This document shows positions 33,986-47,600 of a stretch of DNA of 64,000 nucleotides, piece after piece. A program made the position numbers and the translations under genes. The stretch's first letter is position 1; each line of letters opens with the position of its first letter. The notes below the pieces were generated by a model that saw only the letters and a program-made list of their open reading frames with translations, was not told the origin of the DNA and ran no database searches. This stretch comes from Ischnura elegans (Eukaryota > Arthropoda > Insecta > Odonata > Coenagrionidae), in contig NC_060248.1 of the NCBI RefSeq assembly GCF_921293095.1, positions 129,654,972 through 129,718,971 on the forward strand, read 5' to 3'.

Positions 33986-34579
33986 TAAAACATGCTAATT
34001 AGTTTTCTTCCGATGAATCCTGTTGGGGAAGACAGCATATTAACGGCATCACAGAAACGCTGAATTATATAAAAATAAACCCTCAGCAACGAGCAGCGTC
34101 CTGCTCATCACTGAAAACCTCTACATGATAGGATATCCATCTGCCCCAAACACGCCTTCCAAAGTCATAGATACATGCTGTATCTCCTTCATTGTGAATC
34201 CTCCATTTTGTCACCTTCTGAATTCTTCGGAAAACTGTACGATCTTTTTACTCCTGATAAGCAGTTTCCGAGTTCACTCTGAAATAGATAAAAATAAAAA
34301 TATTATTGTAGCTTTGAAGTTTATTTTTAACATATCGGTGTATTAATTAATAAATTTAAGTTAAATGCCACATGTTTATTGCCATTTCATGCTAGTTTTT
34401 TATAAATTAATTTGTTTTCAATATTTTTTACGTGTTCTCATAATTTTAATTAACTAATTAGATTGTTGTAATCCATCAAACAATGGTAAAAATCAGGACA
34501 ACGGAAGACGTTTTCAACGTCCCATTACATAAATATTTCATCTGTTGGCTTACTTTAACTGAATTAAAAAAGAACTTTG

Positions 34580-34985
34580 AATAACGCGTGGTAAGTATAC
34601 ATTAATAGCATAAATTTTCACAATAGTTGTACAAGATTTCTGTAGGAAAATAAAAGTTTATCATATGATTTGTAAAACAAAATATATTACCGTTAGTAAT
34701 TTATGAAAATCCACGAGTTATTAATCTTTCAATTGCAAAAAAATTATTACATTCTTATTATTAATAATTTTTCAAAGCGTTAATGGTACTTAGTAATTAA
34801 AACATGAGTAGTACACGATTTTGTATGCTATGTACTACAATGAATATAATTTTTTCGCTTGGCTGTATATGATTTCTCAGGGAAAATTAAGGTTATTTTC
34901 ATGTTCTGTAAAACAATATCATTACTGACATTAATTAATAAAATTATACGTGCATTTCATCCTTCAATTGCAAAAAATGTTGGAA
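34580..34985. repeat. Diverged direct duplication of about 250 bp
   Basis: Two blocks (about 34630-34745 and 34865-34985) share GATTTCT, TTTGTAAAACAA/TCTGTAAAACAA and CTTTCAATTGCAAAAAA/CTTCAATTGCAAAAAAT in order. AT-rich, no open frame of note. Confidence 0.5.
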
Positions 34986-35954
34986 AGAATGTAATTATCG
35001 TTCTACGTAAAATTTTGCAACTGAAACCTTTATATGAAATAATGTCACAGTTAAGGCATCAGAGGTGAAAAACTAAAATAGTACATTAGAAGTAGTGAGT
35101 TGATTAAAGTCAAGTTCAGGTGAGGCCCAATGCGGAGTCGAGGTCATTCTTTCAAAGTTGAGATTTTTCGGTTGACGAAAGTTGACACAATTGGGAACGT
35201 TGGCACATTTACAGAAAGCTATACCAAACAGTTTCGTCGCCTCCTTAGTAAAAGACTTAAATAAGTCTTCCTATGTTTTCTGAAATACAGTTTTACTCTA
35301 TAGGATTTAATTTGCCATATTGTTTTCTTCATGTAGTGTGATATGTGTTAAATTACTTTGGTTTACCTAACTACTAATATAGACGCTTTTTTCCAAACGG
35401 CACATACCTTGACAGAAACTTCAGTGATGTCTTCTTGCACGAAAATAAGGTCAATATAGTCGGCGAGGCATAAAAGAGCATTACGTCATCCTAGTGACTA
35501 CCCTTGACAACTTCAGACATGATTTACACGTTTTTGACAAAAAAACATCTCTATTTCGCGTCATTTATGTCATGCATAGCGTAGAATAAGAATGTGTGTC
35601 GCGGGTTGCCTACCCACAACTCGGGACACGTAAAAAGGTCGTTTTCTCGATAATTAAAAGGAATAGAGCTGACGTATCTGGCCTAAAATATCAAGGAAAG
35701 ACCAATGTTATACACCATTGGACAAAATGAGTGCTTGCTAAAACAAAATTTAAATTATTAACATTTTTAACGTTTTTCGTTAAATATTTCGAAATTTCTA
35801 GACAAAATGGCGAACAGAAGATATTAACCGATTTTGAAAAAAAATCATATCTGTAATACCCACCCGGGTACGCAATTTTCCGGGTATTACGATTCGCTCC
35901 TAAAAAAAGTGGCAAAACGAGGCACCCTAGTGTACAATTAAACAACGAAACAAA
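34986..35954. other. Intergenic, nothing recognised
   Basis: AT-rich with small open frames on both strands and no domain motif, tandem repeat or inverted repeat noticed. Confidence 0.4.
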
Positions 35955-38175
35955 AGGAGTATTCATGTTTGCTCTTTTTATAGACCGCCGAACTCCGAAG
36001 TCGATATTATGTACCTTCTAGAAAATCAAATATCCGCATTTACTCAGAGAGACAGTAAAAGTGTAATAGTAATCGGGGGAGATTTTAATCTTCCATCCAT
36101 AAAATGGGATACTTACATTGTAAAACCGAATTCAAGGAATAGAGAAATCAGCGAAGTATTACTCAACATACTTGCAAATCACTCTCTCGCCCAAGTAGTT
36201 GACAAGCCTTAGAGAGGAAATAAGATATTAGACCTTTTAGCAGTAAGCCATCCTAAGTTGATAAAACAACTCGATATTATTGACGGTATAAGCGATCACA
36301 GAGTAATCTTTGCAACGTTAAAAATTGATGTAGTGTCAGCCGTAAAATCAAAATGCAATATTTACCTATTCGATTAATGCACCTTCACAAAATTTGGCGA
36401 TATGCTTAATGAGCCCTACAAAAAATTCGTAGTTACATCAAAGGACCAAAGCACAGACGTAACATGGAAACACTTCTTAGATATTCTGCGCCAAGGAATC
36501 AACGAACATATTCCGAAAAAAACTCAAATGTGATAATAAGGAGCCTCGCTGGTACAACAACGACGTCAGAAGGGATCTTAGGAAACAGAGAGAACTATAC
36601 AACTCGTACAGAAAGTCCATTACGACACGTAATAAATTGAAGGAACTTGAAGCAAAAGAAAGTTACGCTGCACAACGCTCAATAACCAAGAAATCAATGC
36701 GAACTGCAATGCGAAAGATTAAGAAAAAAGGACTTGGAGAATTACACGAAGAAAATCCGAAATTATTTTGGTCATACGAGAGAGTTTCAGGGAAAACATT
36801 CAACAGTAGATTTGTTATTTGATAAAGATGGTAAACTTGTCACCGACAATATTGACAAAGCTAACACTTTGAATTCCCACTTAGAAAGTGTATACACTAC
36901 TGACGATACTCAATTCAAGTTAGACATCCCATATACTGAGGAATCGATGGAAGAAATATCTATACAACGTGATGGGATAAATAAACAACTACAATCGATT
37001 AAGAATAATAAATCTCCGGGTCCGGAGGGAATACCCGCGCGTGTCCTCAAGGAGTTAGCTCCACAGATCGCACCTTACTTAGAGGGATATTCAAGAAGTC
37101 ACTCTCCGAAGGGAAGTTACCGTTAGACTGGAAAATTGCAAGCATTACACCCATATTCCAAAATGGAAACAGACATGACCCAGGCAACAACCGTCCAATT
37201 TCTTTAACATCGATTATAGGCAAGATACTTGAGCATATCATAGTTAGCAATATTATGACTTTCTTGGACAGACGTAACTTCCTCCATGACTGTCAGCACG
37301 GATTCCGAAAAGGTAGATCATGCGAAACACAGCTCGCGCTCTTTCTTCACGACGTTATAAAATCTGGTGAATCGAAAAGACAAGTTGACGCACTATTTCT
37401 AGATTTTAAGAAAGCTTTCGACTTTGTACCTCACAACAAACTTTTATACAAATTAAAGTCATGCGGATTAAACGAATCAGTTGTAAACTGGATACGCGAG
37501 TTTCTCAGAGATCGTAAACAAAAAGTAGTTCTTGACGGAATTAGCTCTGATGTTGTAAAAGTTACATAAGTTGTGCCACAAGGAAGCGTAATCGGCCCCC
37601 TGTTGTTCATTATATACATTGATGATCTCTGCTCCCGCGTTAGCAGAAAAATAAGTTTATTTGCGGACGACGCTGCCATCTATCGCGAAATTAGCGATCA
37701 CTCTAACTATGAAATTCTATCATCTGACATTTGTGAAGCCAAGAGTGGGGACTCGAACTTAACCTGAGTTTGCATGGCGATACATTTCTTGCGGAATTCG
37801 TACAACTCTAACCATGTTTATGCAGTGGATGGTATTAGCATAAAGGCAACAGACGAAGTGAAGTACCTGGGAGTTACGATAACCTCGAACCTCACGTGGG
37901 GAACACATATAAAGAATATTTTCGGCATAGCCCTGAAGAAATTAGGATTTATGAAGTGTATTGTGGGAAGATTTTCGGATGATAAAGTAAAAGAAAGGTG
38001 CTATTTCGCTCTCGTCCGACCGCACCTTGAATATGCAACGAGCGTATGGGATCCCGTGCAGAAAGACTTAATCCGCGAATTGAATAAAATACTAAGGAAG
38101 GCTGCGCGTTTGGTCAAAAACTGCTACGGGCGTACAGTCGGATTCAAAAGTATTGCAACAAATGGAGCGGCGCAC
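35955..38175 (+). pseudogene. CR1-like LINE ORF2 remnant (endonuclease and reverse transcriptase)
   Basis: The 5' end is truncated inside the endonuclease: FYRPPNSEVDIMYLLENQ, then VIVIGGDFNLPSIKWD and SDHRVI (catalytic GDFN and SDH motifs). After a linker come RT motifs: NNKSPGPEGIPARVLKELAP, NNRPISLTSI, CQHGFRKGRSCETQLA, LDFKKAFDFVPHNKLL, VPQGSVIGPLLFIIYIDDLC and SLFADDAAIY (the FADD catalytic box). It then continues with VKYLGVTITSNLTWGTHI and YFALVRPHLEYATSVWDP. In-frame stops (near 36210, 36376 and 37567) and frameshifts (near 36524, 36790, 37090 and 37770) kill it. It ends abruptly near 38175, where unrelated DNA begins. A second, 3'-terminal fragment of the same family is at 51656. Confidence 0.88.
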
Positions 38176-39649
38176 AGTGGTCCCAAATCGAAAAAAGCTG
38201 GCCAAAAGTCGTTTTTTTGAAAATTTTCAAGGAATTTTTGAACCTTATTTTCGGATTCTACAGGATATGGTCTACAAAATACACTACTAAGTTAGTATTT
38301 TTGTTCATCAGAGCGGCTGCAGTGATCCGTCAAACATGGAGCACTCACCGTAAAAATCACAGTTGCGTGAAATCGGTCGATTTTGAGGAAGTTCAGCGTC
38401 ATGCAGGACAACCTTTACGCGATATATTTGGCCAAAACCATTTTTAACTACAAATATAAACATTATTACATAGTGGGACATAAATTTTATTCGGATTTTA
38501 CTATGTTTACTATTTTATATATATTTTGTAACTTTTAGTGTTTTTTACCCGAATTTTCAAATAAAATGTACAATATCGTCGTCATACTTTCGCCGCAGTT
38601 TTGAAATCGAGTTTTCGTATTTTCTATTGCAACAGTGGGAGGGAAATTTGAACAACATTCCCACTTCCCGAAATATTTTTTATAACAACATCATTAAAGG
38701 GAAATGTATGCGGGGTATGTGCAGTGTTTAATACCACATAAATTGTGCAGCTCATACTAGATAATAAATCTACGTCCAGAACGTCACTTTACTTATTCTC
38801 GTAAGCTGGCCGATCCGTCGAAGTATGTTGTCTTACAATTAACGCTGAAGCTTTTCGATAAGCGATAGCGAACAAAACATACACATAAAATATCCGCCGC
38901 AATATCACAGCAAATAATGCCACTGAGTGTTAAAATTCAGTTTGATTTAGTGACACTAGAATACTGGTTCATTCCCTTTCCTGACAAAGCTCGTAATGAA
39001 TCCCCTTCTGAGTCAACGTTTGAGATGGACTAGTGGAGAAGGAGCAGACTTACCGCGATAGTAATCCGAAGTAGGTGTTTCGAACCTCTCGGCAAAAATT
39101 TTTTTTCAGTTACATGGGATGGCAGTAACAATTTTTTTAAATCCACTTTAACGCATATTAACTTAATTAAACACTGCTGTCGTTATAAAATTTTTAATGG
39201 AGAAAATTCTCTTTTTGATTTCCGCATATATCATTTCCTATCTTTGGATTCATATTTGGACTCACCTTTTACCTCTTTCCAATACGTGGCTCCGTAGCCG
39301 AGTAGGTCTATACTATGCGCTGTAACTTCATGAGAATTTTGCGAGGGATCAAGTCCGAAGTGATCAATTTTTTTCATTTTTTAAACAAAATTATTGCAAA
39401 ACAATGTAGTTTATTTTATCAACATAATAATGATGGTGACTACGAAAAATTCAATACTGGATTTTTTTAAGGAGTAAAGTTTTCTAAATGTAGACTCCGA
39501 GGTGATCCACACATGCGTAAATCCTCACATCACATGAAGTAAATCTAGGAGCAGTAATGCAGGGAAAGCTATTATATCTAAATTGATTAGCACTCTCATA
39601 GTGATACATTCATCTTATGAACAGTGAAGAAAAGAACCGACCGAAAGGT
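38176..39649. other. Unassigned block following the broken CR1-like LINE
   Basis: Begins AGTGGTCCCAAATCG. The first 280 bases remain open on the plus strand in two frames (about 38176-38447), encoding a stretch with RQTWSTHRKNHSC that I do not recognise. It is probably the end of another inserted element. The rest is AT-rich with no gene seen. Confidence 0.4.
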
Positions 39650-39835
39650 AATCTATAAAATATGACATTAACTTTGTCGCAATTAACTTTCATAGCGTTA
39701 TAAACAAGAGTGCTAAAATCGAGTGTAAATTTCAGGACGCAGACATGGTCATAGGAACAGAGAGTTGACTTATGAAGGATATAAGCGACAGCGAAGTTTT
39801 CCCTCCAGGATTCTACAAGTCCGATCTAGAGTCGA
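39650..39835 (+). pseudogene. CR1-like LINE endonuclease N-terminal fragment
   Basis: Encodes CKFQDADMVIGTES, a stop, then LMKDISDSEVFPPGFY, matching the early endonuclease segment of CR1-like ORF2 (DIVIGTESWL...SEVFPP). The catalytic glutamate of the TES motif is kept, but a TGA follows it. The fragment ends within about 60 codons. Confidence 0.65.
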
Positions 39836-40215
39836 TGAGATGCTGCAGTTCAGAGGCGGCATCAGTGATTAAAAGGCGGCTGCCTGCAGGGCGCTTGCCG
39901 CGTTTACCAACTACCCTATATGTTTTCCGCGAAGCTACATGGGGACACACAGCGATGCGTCTTCTCCGCAAACCTCGCGTGATAACAGCATAGCCCGTCG
40001 CTGAATGGGGGACGGGAGTTCGCACGGGAGCGGCTGCGGGAATTGTCTCGCCGCTCTCGCCGGCGATGTATGACACTTAGTGACCATGTGAGATTGCTCT
40101 TGCACACTCAAATATATACATATAATACTGGATATTACTGCATCTGGTTTTTTGGGGTACCTACCTTACCCTACCAAGAAGTGACAATATATAAATATAA
40201 CTAATAACTTACCAT
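39836..40215. other. GC-rich patch, function unknown
   Basis: GC content jumps between 39840 and 40075, with open frames on both strands but no recognised motif; it looks like an eroded repeat. The remainder is AT-rich. Confidence 0.35.
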
Positions 40216-40416
40216 CATAGGTGCATCTATAGGGGGGCACGGGGGCCCGTGCCCCCCCAGACCCTTAAAAAATATGCAATATTTTTAATGCGGTCCCATT
40301 ATCATTGCGTTCGCTTTGTATTACAAAGTATCCTTGTGCCCCCTAGAACAAAACCCTGAATACGGTCGCGCTTGTGCCCCCCCCCCCCAAGAAATAAATT
40401 CCTATATCCGCCCCTG
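40216..40416. mobile_element. hAT-type MITE with perfect 8-bp target duplication
   Basis: Left end CATAGGTGCATCTATAGG and right end CCTATATCCGCCCCTG are imperfect inverted repeats. The flanking octamer CTTACCAT is identical at 40208-40215 and 40417-40424. The interior carries G- and C-runs (GGGGGCCCGTGCCCCCCC). Confidence 0.88.
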
Positions 40417-43298
40417 CTTACCATAAATATTTCAGGATATTCCTCTATGATGTGTGTTACACAAAAATGTCCCAGGTTGGGCGCACACAGTAGTGCATGC
40501 CCCCCTCAAATCCAAACTGTTCCCTCATCGTGGGGAGGGGGTGTAACAGGGATAAGTCATTAATTTACGGCAAATGCTTACAAAATTGCACCCTTATTGG
40601 GAATGTGATAGATTATCTTTTCTTTCAAAGTTTATGGAGTTTCCGCATGAGTTGCAAATTGTAAATGTTATTTGATAACATGCAAATATGACTTATCCCT
40701 GGCTAAAACAGTTGGTGCATTTGTGATTTGTATTTAAATATGTGAAATCATTGAATATAATATATTATATGATGCTGTGTTCTTTATTCCAGTGCTAAGT
40801 ACTATTTGCATTACTGTTTTTGTGGTTTTTCGATAATATTGTACAGAGCCTTCTTTTATTTTTGTGACTATTGCTTGTATTTTTGCCAGCTATAGTTTAG
40901 ACTTGGGGCAGGAGAGTAGGGATTTAATATTGCATCTGACAGTTGTTTAGAAATGACTCAGAATAGGCAGGTCTTCGTATTTGCGACCATGAAAATATAA
41001 TTAAGTAACACCTTGACCAGAATAAATTGTACCCATTGCTAAGGTCAATTTGCATTATTGTTGTTGATAATTTGTCTCGATTTTTTAATGATATTATTTT
41101 AATAGCATTTGAAATTATTAATTTAAGAATTTTAAATACTATTAAATTGTGTGCATGTAATTTCTCCTTACTACTTTGTACAAGTAAAGGCAATAAAACT
41201 ATTTTCTGTATGCAATTGGCAATGTTACAAAGGAGATGTTGTAAAAATAAAATATTTTAACATATTTGTGATTGGTGACATAAAACATTTTACATGTAAT
41301 TTTTGTGAAAATTAAAGTGCTGGTACAAATCCAGTAAAATGGAATGTCTTTTAAGTATTGACAAAATTTTACATTCGTCAGTTGACAATTAACCTAAATA
41401 AAGTGAACATTTTCAGAAAGCATCCATCAAGTGCAATTGCATTGGGCATATATTGTGTGCATAACTATATTTTAATTCATTCAACTGTATGCAAATAGGC
41501 AATTTGTTAACATTGTTAATCCATTTTTTGTAATGATAATAGGACATTGTTACACAAAAAGAATAATAAAATGTATTTTTTTCGGCTACAGTTTAGATTT
41601 GGAACGGGAGAATATGGGTTATATATTAATTATATAATGCTGTCGATGGTAAATAGCTCAACTAGGCAGGCCTTTGGACATCGTACAATGAGTCCATATT
41701 ATGGCGTTAGATTAATTCAGGCGTGCATGTTGAGGTGTTTAGTTAGGTAGGGCTTTAACAATGGATGAATGTAATTTTGTGAATATGTGTAATAGTACTG
41801 GTAATGCTTGATCAGTATGAATTGATTTTAATAATGTATGTTTTAATTTTTTATAACCATAGGGGTGTTCTGGGGACATAAACATCCCTCATATTTCTCC
41901 CCTGGAGGTAACTGTCTGCAACGCATCTGCTGAGAAGACCACAAACCCTCCAGCACTCCAATTTTCAAATTATGTTGTTACATTTCATTATGTATTCCAG
42001 TAATCAATGAATTGTTATAATGCTGAAAGATTATTTCATCGTTAAGTAGCTGAAAAGTTTGTAACGAGTGTATCGTTGTCTGATACCTCCGAAGCGACGA
42101 CGACAAAAGAGAATCAGTAAAGGCAAACCACATAACACCAAACTCTAACATACCTTTCTGGTTATGTGGCTGATTGAGAACTCGGCAGCGATCTGCCAGG
42201 TCAGTTCAACCATGACAATCAGAGCCTCATTTGCATAGCTTATTTGTATTGTGTTTTTTTAAATATCTAACACTGTTTGACAGTAAGATGGAGGGGAAGG
42301 GGCTTTGGGATATTAGCCTCGAATATTCATACATATGAGATGAAAATATTCCAGGTTGGGCACGCACAGTACAAGACAATTTAATAAAAATCTTTTCTAA
42401 CTCTGAGGAAGGTGGTAGTTGCCCCTGAAAATTTATTTATTTTCATCTTTAAGTATGTATTTTATTACAACTTGAGCAAGATTCTTTATCTATATTGGAT
42501 TTGTACAAATCGGAATTCAAAGTTGATTTGTTCCACCGAGATCACGATTTAACTTTATCTAGTTCATTTTGGATACGTTTATTATGGATACATAGTATGG
42601 AAGCTCATTTTTAATCAATAATCACAGTCAATATTTATATAAAAATTCCCTTCTCTCTTCATATAAATCGTTGGAATTGATATTGGAAACAAAGGGGGCA
42701 GTGAACCTTATTTCTATATTTCACGGGTTATCTTAGTGGTAAAATGAAAAACCAATAACTTAAAACTATGCCCCATAAGCATGCGTTGTTATCGCGACAG
42801 AATTGAATGCGTATTTTCAGTGTAAACACGTTAATCTAACCTTCATTCGTTAGATTTATTAAAAAACAATGTGTTATCATATTTTTATGAAAAAAATTAC
42901 GTGATACTTGCAAGGACGTGAGATTGGGTGACAATATGCTTGACCCCCTCGCCCATCCTAAACACCACATCTGACTAACCCTTTCGCTACTAACAAAGTA
43001 AATATTCGCCCGGACGGTTTTTGACGCGGAAGACGAAAGCAACAAATTTTCGTCTAACATTTTCCTACGCAGGCGAATGAATGCCACAAATATCTCTTTC
43101 GTTGCCCTTTTATGCTGGTCTCAGCTATGCGAAGTCTTATCGGAACCCAACAAAGCGGGGACATAGGCCGTACCCTCGAAATCCGGGAGCAGGTACCCGG
43201 ACACCTCGTCTTCTATTACCCTTTCTGTGGTAAGGGATAGCGATCATTTAGTCATTTTTGAAATCCTATTGAGTTCCTTTCTCAAAAAATATAAACTA
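40417..43298. other. Intergenic with two internal duplications
   Basis: Phrases recur: AAAATGTCCCAGGTTGGGCG (near 40466) against AAAATATTCCAGGTTGGGCA (near 42346), both followed by ACGCACAGTA-like text. AGCTATAGTTTAGACTTGGG (40889) recurs as GGCTACAGTTTAGATTTGGA (41584), each followed by AGGAGAGTA/GGGAGAATA. This points to diverged dispersed or tandem repeats. No host exon was recognised in either strand. Confidence 0.4.
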
Positions 43299-43960
43299 AT
43301 AATGGGGTAGTTTCCTTAATCAAAGAAAACGAAAGGCATTGATTGCGATTCGTTACCCACCACTAGTGTATTCATAATATATAAATTATTTCGTTTTAGA
43401 AACACCTTTAGACGAATGGCAATGGTCCATTTTTATCCTCATTTGAAAAGGGCCAGATTGGCGCCCATGCGATGCCACTCCACGTGACGTCATAGGGACC
43501 TAGTTTCTATAGGAGAAGATAGGAGTTATACATCGTCTGAGGTTACCAATGCATGCGTGAGGCGCAGAGCTCAGAGAAACATAATCACTTATTAAAACTG
43601 GCTTAGGTCGGAAAGTTTTCTTCGTTTGATAAGGTATTAATAATCCTTATTTAAGCCAAGCGCTACCAGCCAGCAGGGTACTCAGCTACTCGCTAGCAGC
43701 CTGCGTCGTATCAGCGCTAAGCCTCGCCTCAAGGTCACCTCACAGGGTGGCAGCGGGAACCAGAAATACGTCGTACGGAGAGATTTCCCGGCATTCATAC
43801 TTACGCGTCGCGTTTTCGCGCGCTTGAAAATTTTCACTTTTCATTTAATTGCGAAAAACAGGTATCGTCATTGAAAAATCTAAAAGCGTGAAATATGTAC
43901 TCCAGGAGTAATAATCTTTCGATTTAGGCAATAAAAAAATAATAGGAAACCAACCTATAG
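43299..43960 (+). mobile_element. TIR element, second nearly full-length copy of the 660-bp family
   Basis: The left end AATGGGGTAGTTTCCTT and right end AGGAAACCAACCTATAG form the inverted repeat. The body is nearly collinear with 27740-28401, including CACGTGACGTCATAGGG, GCATGCGTGAGGCGCAGAGC and TCGTTTGATAAGGTATTAAT. Non-coding. Confidence 0.85.
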
Positions 43961-44667
43961 AGTTCTTTTTTTGTCTTTTAAGGAGCGCTTACAATTTTTA
44001 AATGAAATTTTACCATAATCATTAACTTATATCTCGATTTTGATATAAACATCAACATAGAAATTGTTGATGTCTTAAATTCGTTAATTAGGACGGTATA
44101 GCTCCGTTCAAAAGTTGACAATGCACAAAAAAACCGAGGAATTGAATTCGAAATCTGCAAAATACGGGTAATCAACAATTATCCATGTAGCTAATTTACA
44201 AAAACTAACCACGAGTTGACCCGGCACTAAATCCGCTGCTAGGGCTGTCAACCCGGAAAGGAGGAAGACCAATTATACTTTGAGTCCGAGATAATGCGGA
44301 GTCCCCGCTAGGAAAAGTCGAATAAGGTTGGCGCTGAGAGAGTGTGATTATCCGTGAGGCCCTTCTTAACCAATGTCCTGCAAAAATGGTCCGTACAGAG
44401 GGGACGGAAGAGACCCTTGGGGCTCAGTCCAACAGTCATGGTAAGGAAAAAACACCACGGTGTCGAAAGGGTTAATGGATACCCACAAAGATGTAATATT
44501 CGTAAGAATTAGCTTGTATGATACAAAGTAAATATATAGTTGACAGACGAAAGTGGTATATTTTGCTTGAATGTTGAAAAAAATAAGAAAATAAAATCCT
44601 TTCAGGAAATAATGAAGGTGGAGAAGTAAACCAACGAAGCATTATTTGACATTAACGTCCGAAAAGT
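43961..44667. other. Flank of the jockey-superfamily LINE, nothing recognised
   Basis: No endonuclease N-terminus was recognised here, so the LINE is probably 5'-truncated close to 44668. Contains GGTGTCGAAAGGGTTAATGG near 44459, which loosely echoes text near 42980. Confidence 0.4.
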
Positions 44668-47600
44668 ATGGCTCTGTTGTGCCTACAAGTCGAGGGGAAA
44701 GTGGAGGGTCTATCAATTTATAATGAGAGGAACTTTGAGAATAATATGATAATAATACTCGGTTCTCTTATTTTTCACCTGTATATTGGTTCAGTCTATA
44801 GACCACCAAAAACTGGGCATTTATCAGATTTGGATAATGTATTATCAAATTACACAACCGTATTCGAACATATAATACTGACAGGTGACTTCAATTCTAA
44901 TTTTAATGCAAACTCCCGTGATAAAAATTATCTCCAAGCAATGTTCTATGGCTACAATCTTAAAATACTACCATTAAATGCAACTAATACGACGAAAACT
45001 TCTTCAACTTGGATTGATTTGGCAGTAACTGCAAACAAAGAAAAAATTCTCACTCACGGTCAGTTTCCTGTCCCTGGTATCTCTTCCCATGATCTAATAT
45101 TTCTTGCTTACTCTATTAAAATGCCAAAAGCAAAGCAGACTATAATTCCTCATCGCAACTTAAAAGAGATAAATAACGATGATTTGCTTAGTGAAGCATG
45201 TACACTACCATGGTCCTCTATTGAATTCGTTGAAAAGGTTGAGGACAAAGTTGAAATTTTAAATAATCTTCTAACGTATCTTTTGGATAAATTTGCCCCG
45301 GAGAAATTGGTACGTATCTCTAAACCAAATGCACCTTGGTTGAATGCGGAAATTAAACAATCAATGTCAGCCCGAGACTTAGCCTTTAGAATTTTTAAGA
45401 GAACAAATGATATCAATGCATTCAACAGGTACAAATGTCTCAGAAATAAAACGAAGCAGCTAGTAAGGAATGCAAAAATTAAATTTTTTCAAGCTGCTAC
45501 TAAATCTAAAAATTCACCAACCATTCTCTGGAAGCAACTTAACTCAATCGGCATAGGTAAAAGCAAGAACATTCCCAGCCCAACGAATGTATCCCTTGAT
45601 AGATTAAATCAAACATTTTCACAGCCACCAAATGAAATTCCAAATGAGGACAAGGAGCGAGTCATACAAACATACTCCATCAAATCAGCCGCGACACATA
45701 ACCATACTAAGAAGCTTACTTGGAAACCTGTGACTCAAATGCAAGTACACTCTGCGTTTAAGTGCATCAAGTCTAAAGCTCAAGGCTCAGATGGTATTCC
45801 CCTTGAATTCATTAAATCATTACTCCTATTAATTCTACCATACCTCACCAACATTTTCAACTCGTCACTATCACAAGATCATTTTCCCATTCAATGGAAA
45901 TCTGCCCTAGTTAAACCCATACCAAAAAAAGGAAACACTCAAGATCAATTAACTTTTCGCCCAATTTCTTTTCTTTCAATCATTTCTAAGGCTCTAGAAA
46001 AACTTGTTCACGAACAAATCACTACCTATCTTAAGCAAAATAAAATACTCAATGATTATCAATCTGGCTTTCGGCACGGACATAGTACCACCACTGCTTT
46101 AGTTAAAATAACGGATGATATGCGACGCTCCATGGACAAGAAAGAGATCACAGCACTCGTACTGCTAGACTTTAGTAAAGCCTTTGACTCGTTAGACAAA
46201 GACATTCTTGCAGCTAAAATCCATTGCATGGGTTTTTCTCCTTCTGTTGTTAAATGGATTACTTCTTATCTCTCTGATCGGAAACAGAAAGTAATTGCTA
46301 ATAATTTGGAATCCTCTTGGATCCACCTTACTAGAGGAGCCCCACAAGGCTCCATCCTCGGTCCACTTCTATTCTCACTTTACATCAATGATTGCTCATC
46401 AGGACTAAATTGCAAGTATCACCTCTATGCAGACGATCTACAAATCTATTTGCATTCCACAGTCAATAATTTAAGCAATAGCTTGATGTCTATCAATGAT
46501 GACTTAGCATACCTCCAAGAATGGTGCATTAATAACTTCCTATGCATAAATCCTAATAAATCTCAAGCAATACTAATTGGTTACCCAAGAATTTTAGCGA
46601 GAGTGCAGAGGGATAAACTGCCAAATTTACGTATCGCCGATTCCCCAATTTCTTTTTGCGATGAAGTCAGAAACTTAGGATTAATTATTGATCAAAATCT
46701 CTCTTGGGCATCACATGTAAATAAAATCACTAAATCTGTTAATCAATCACTTTATCCCCTATTAAAATTTAAATATGTCATCCCTACATCTCTTAAAGCG
46801 CAATTAGTATCTAATTTAATATTACCTTTATTTGACTATTTTGACATTGCCTACTAGGACCTTTCTCAAGAACTTAGTCTTAAGCTTCAACGTTCCATGA
46901 ACAGATGCATTAGATTCATATTTAACTTACAATTATCGGACCATATAACCGATTATATTAATAAACTGTCATGGCTGAAACTTGACTCTCGACGCCGGCT
47001 GCATACTCTTTCTCTCCTATATCAAATTCTAAACACAAAAACACCTCCTTACCTATCATGCGAATTCAGGAGTCTTGACACTGTCCATATGACTAACACA
47101 AGAGGGCATCACAATCTTGTTATACCTCATCACCGAACTGTCATTTACAACAAATCATTTACCGTTACTGCATGCAGGGAATGGAATAATCTTAACCTTT
47201 CAATTAGGAACTCATCATCATTGGCATCTTTTAAGAGGAGGCTACACAAAGCACTTTTCACCTCACAACAAGTAGGTATACATGACACTGAGCAGCACCT
47301 GCGACAAAGTGATATGCATCACTGAATGCTTGTATATATATATACATGTTATATTTTATATCTTAATTGCTTGTGTAATATTTGTGTATCCTATGTATCT
47401 CATGAACTATGTTGTATTTTGCATGTAACATGACATTAGCTTTCACTCAGTAGGTTTTCGCAGGTTTTTCACGCCCCCCTTCTTGTGTGGGCGTTTTCCT
47501 GCAGTGGGTTTTTTCGCTGAAGGATATTACACCCTTATCCTCATTTTTTTCCCACCAACTTAAATCTTTTTTACACAAAAATTTCACATATAGTTGTTTA

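Noticed and set aside
42836-43087. An 83-residue minus-strand frame considered as a transposase fragment
   Set aside because: No catalytic motif or family resemblance firm enough to claim.
44668-46857. Treating the 729-residue frame as a complete host gene
   Set aside because: Its endonuclease, YADD reverse transcriptase, in-frame continuation beyond the TAG and microsatellite tail identify a truncated LINE.
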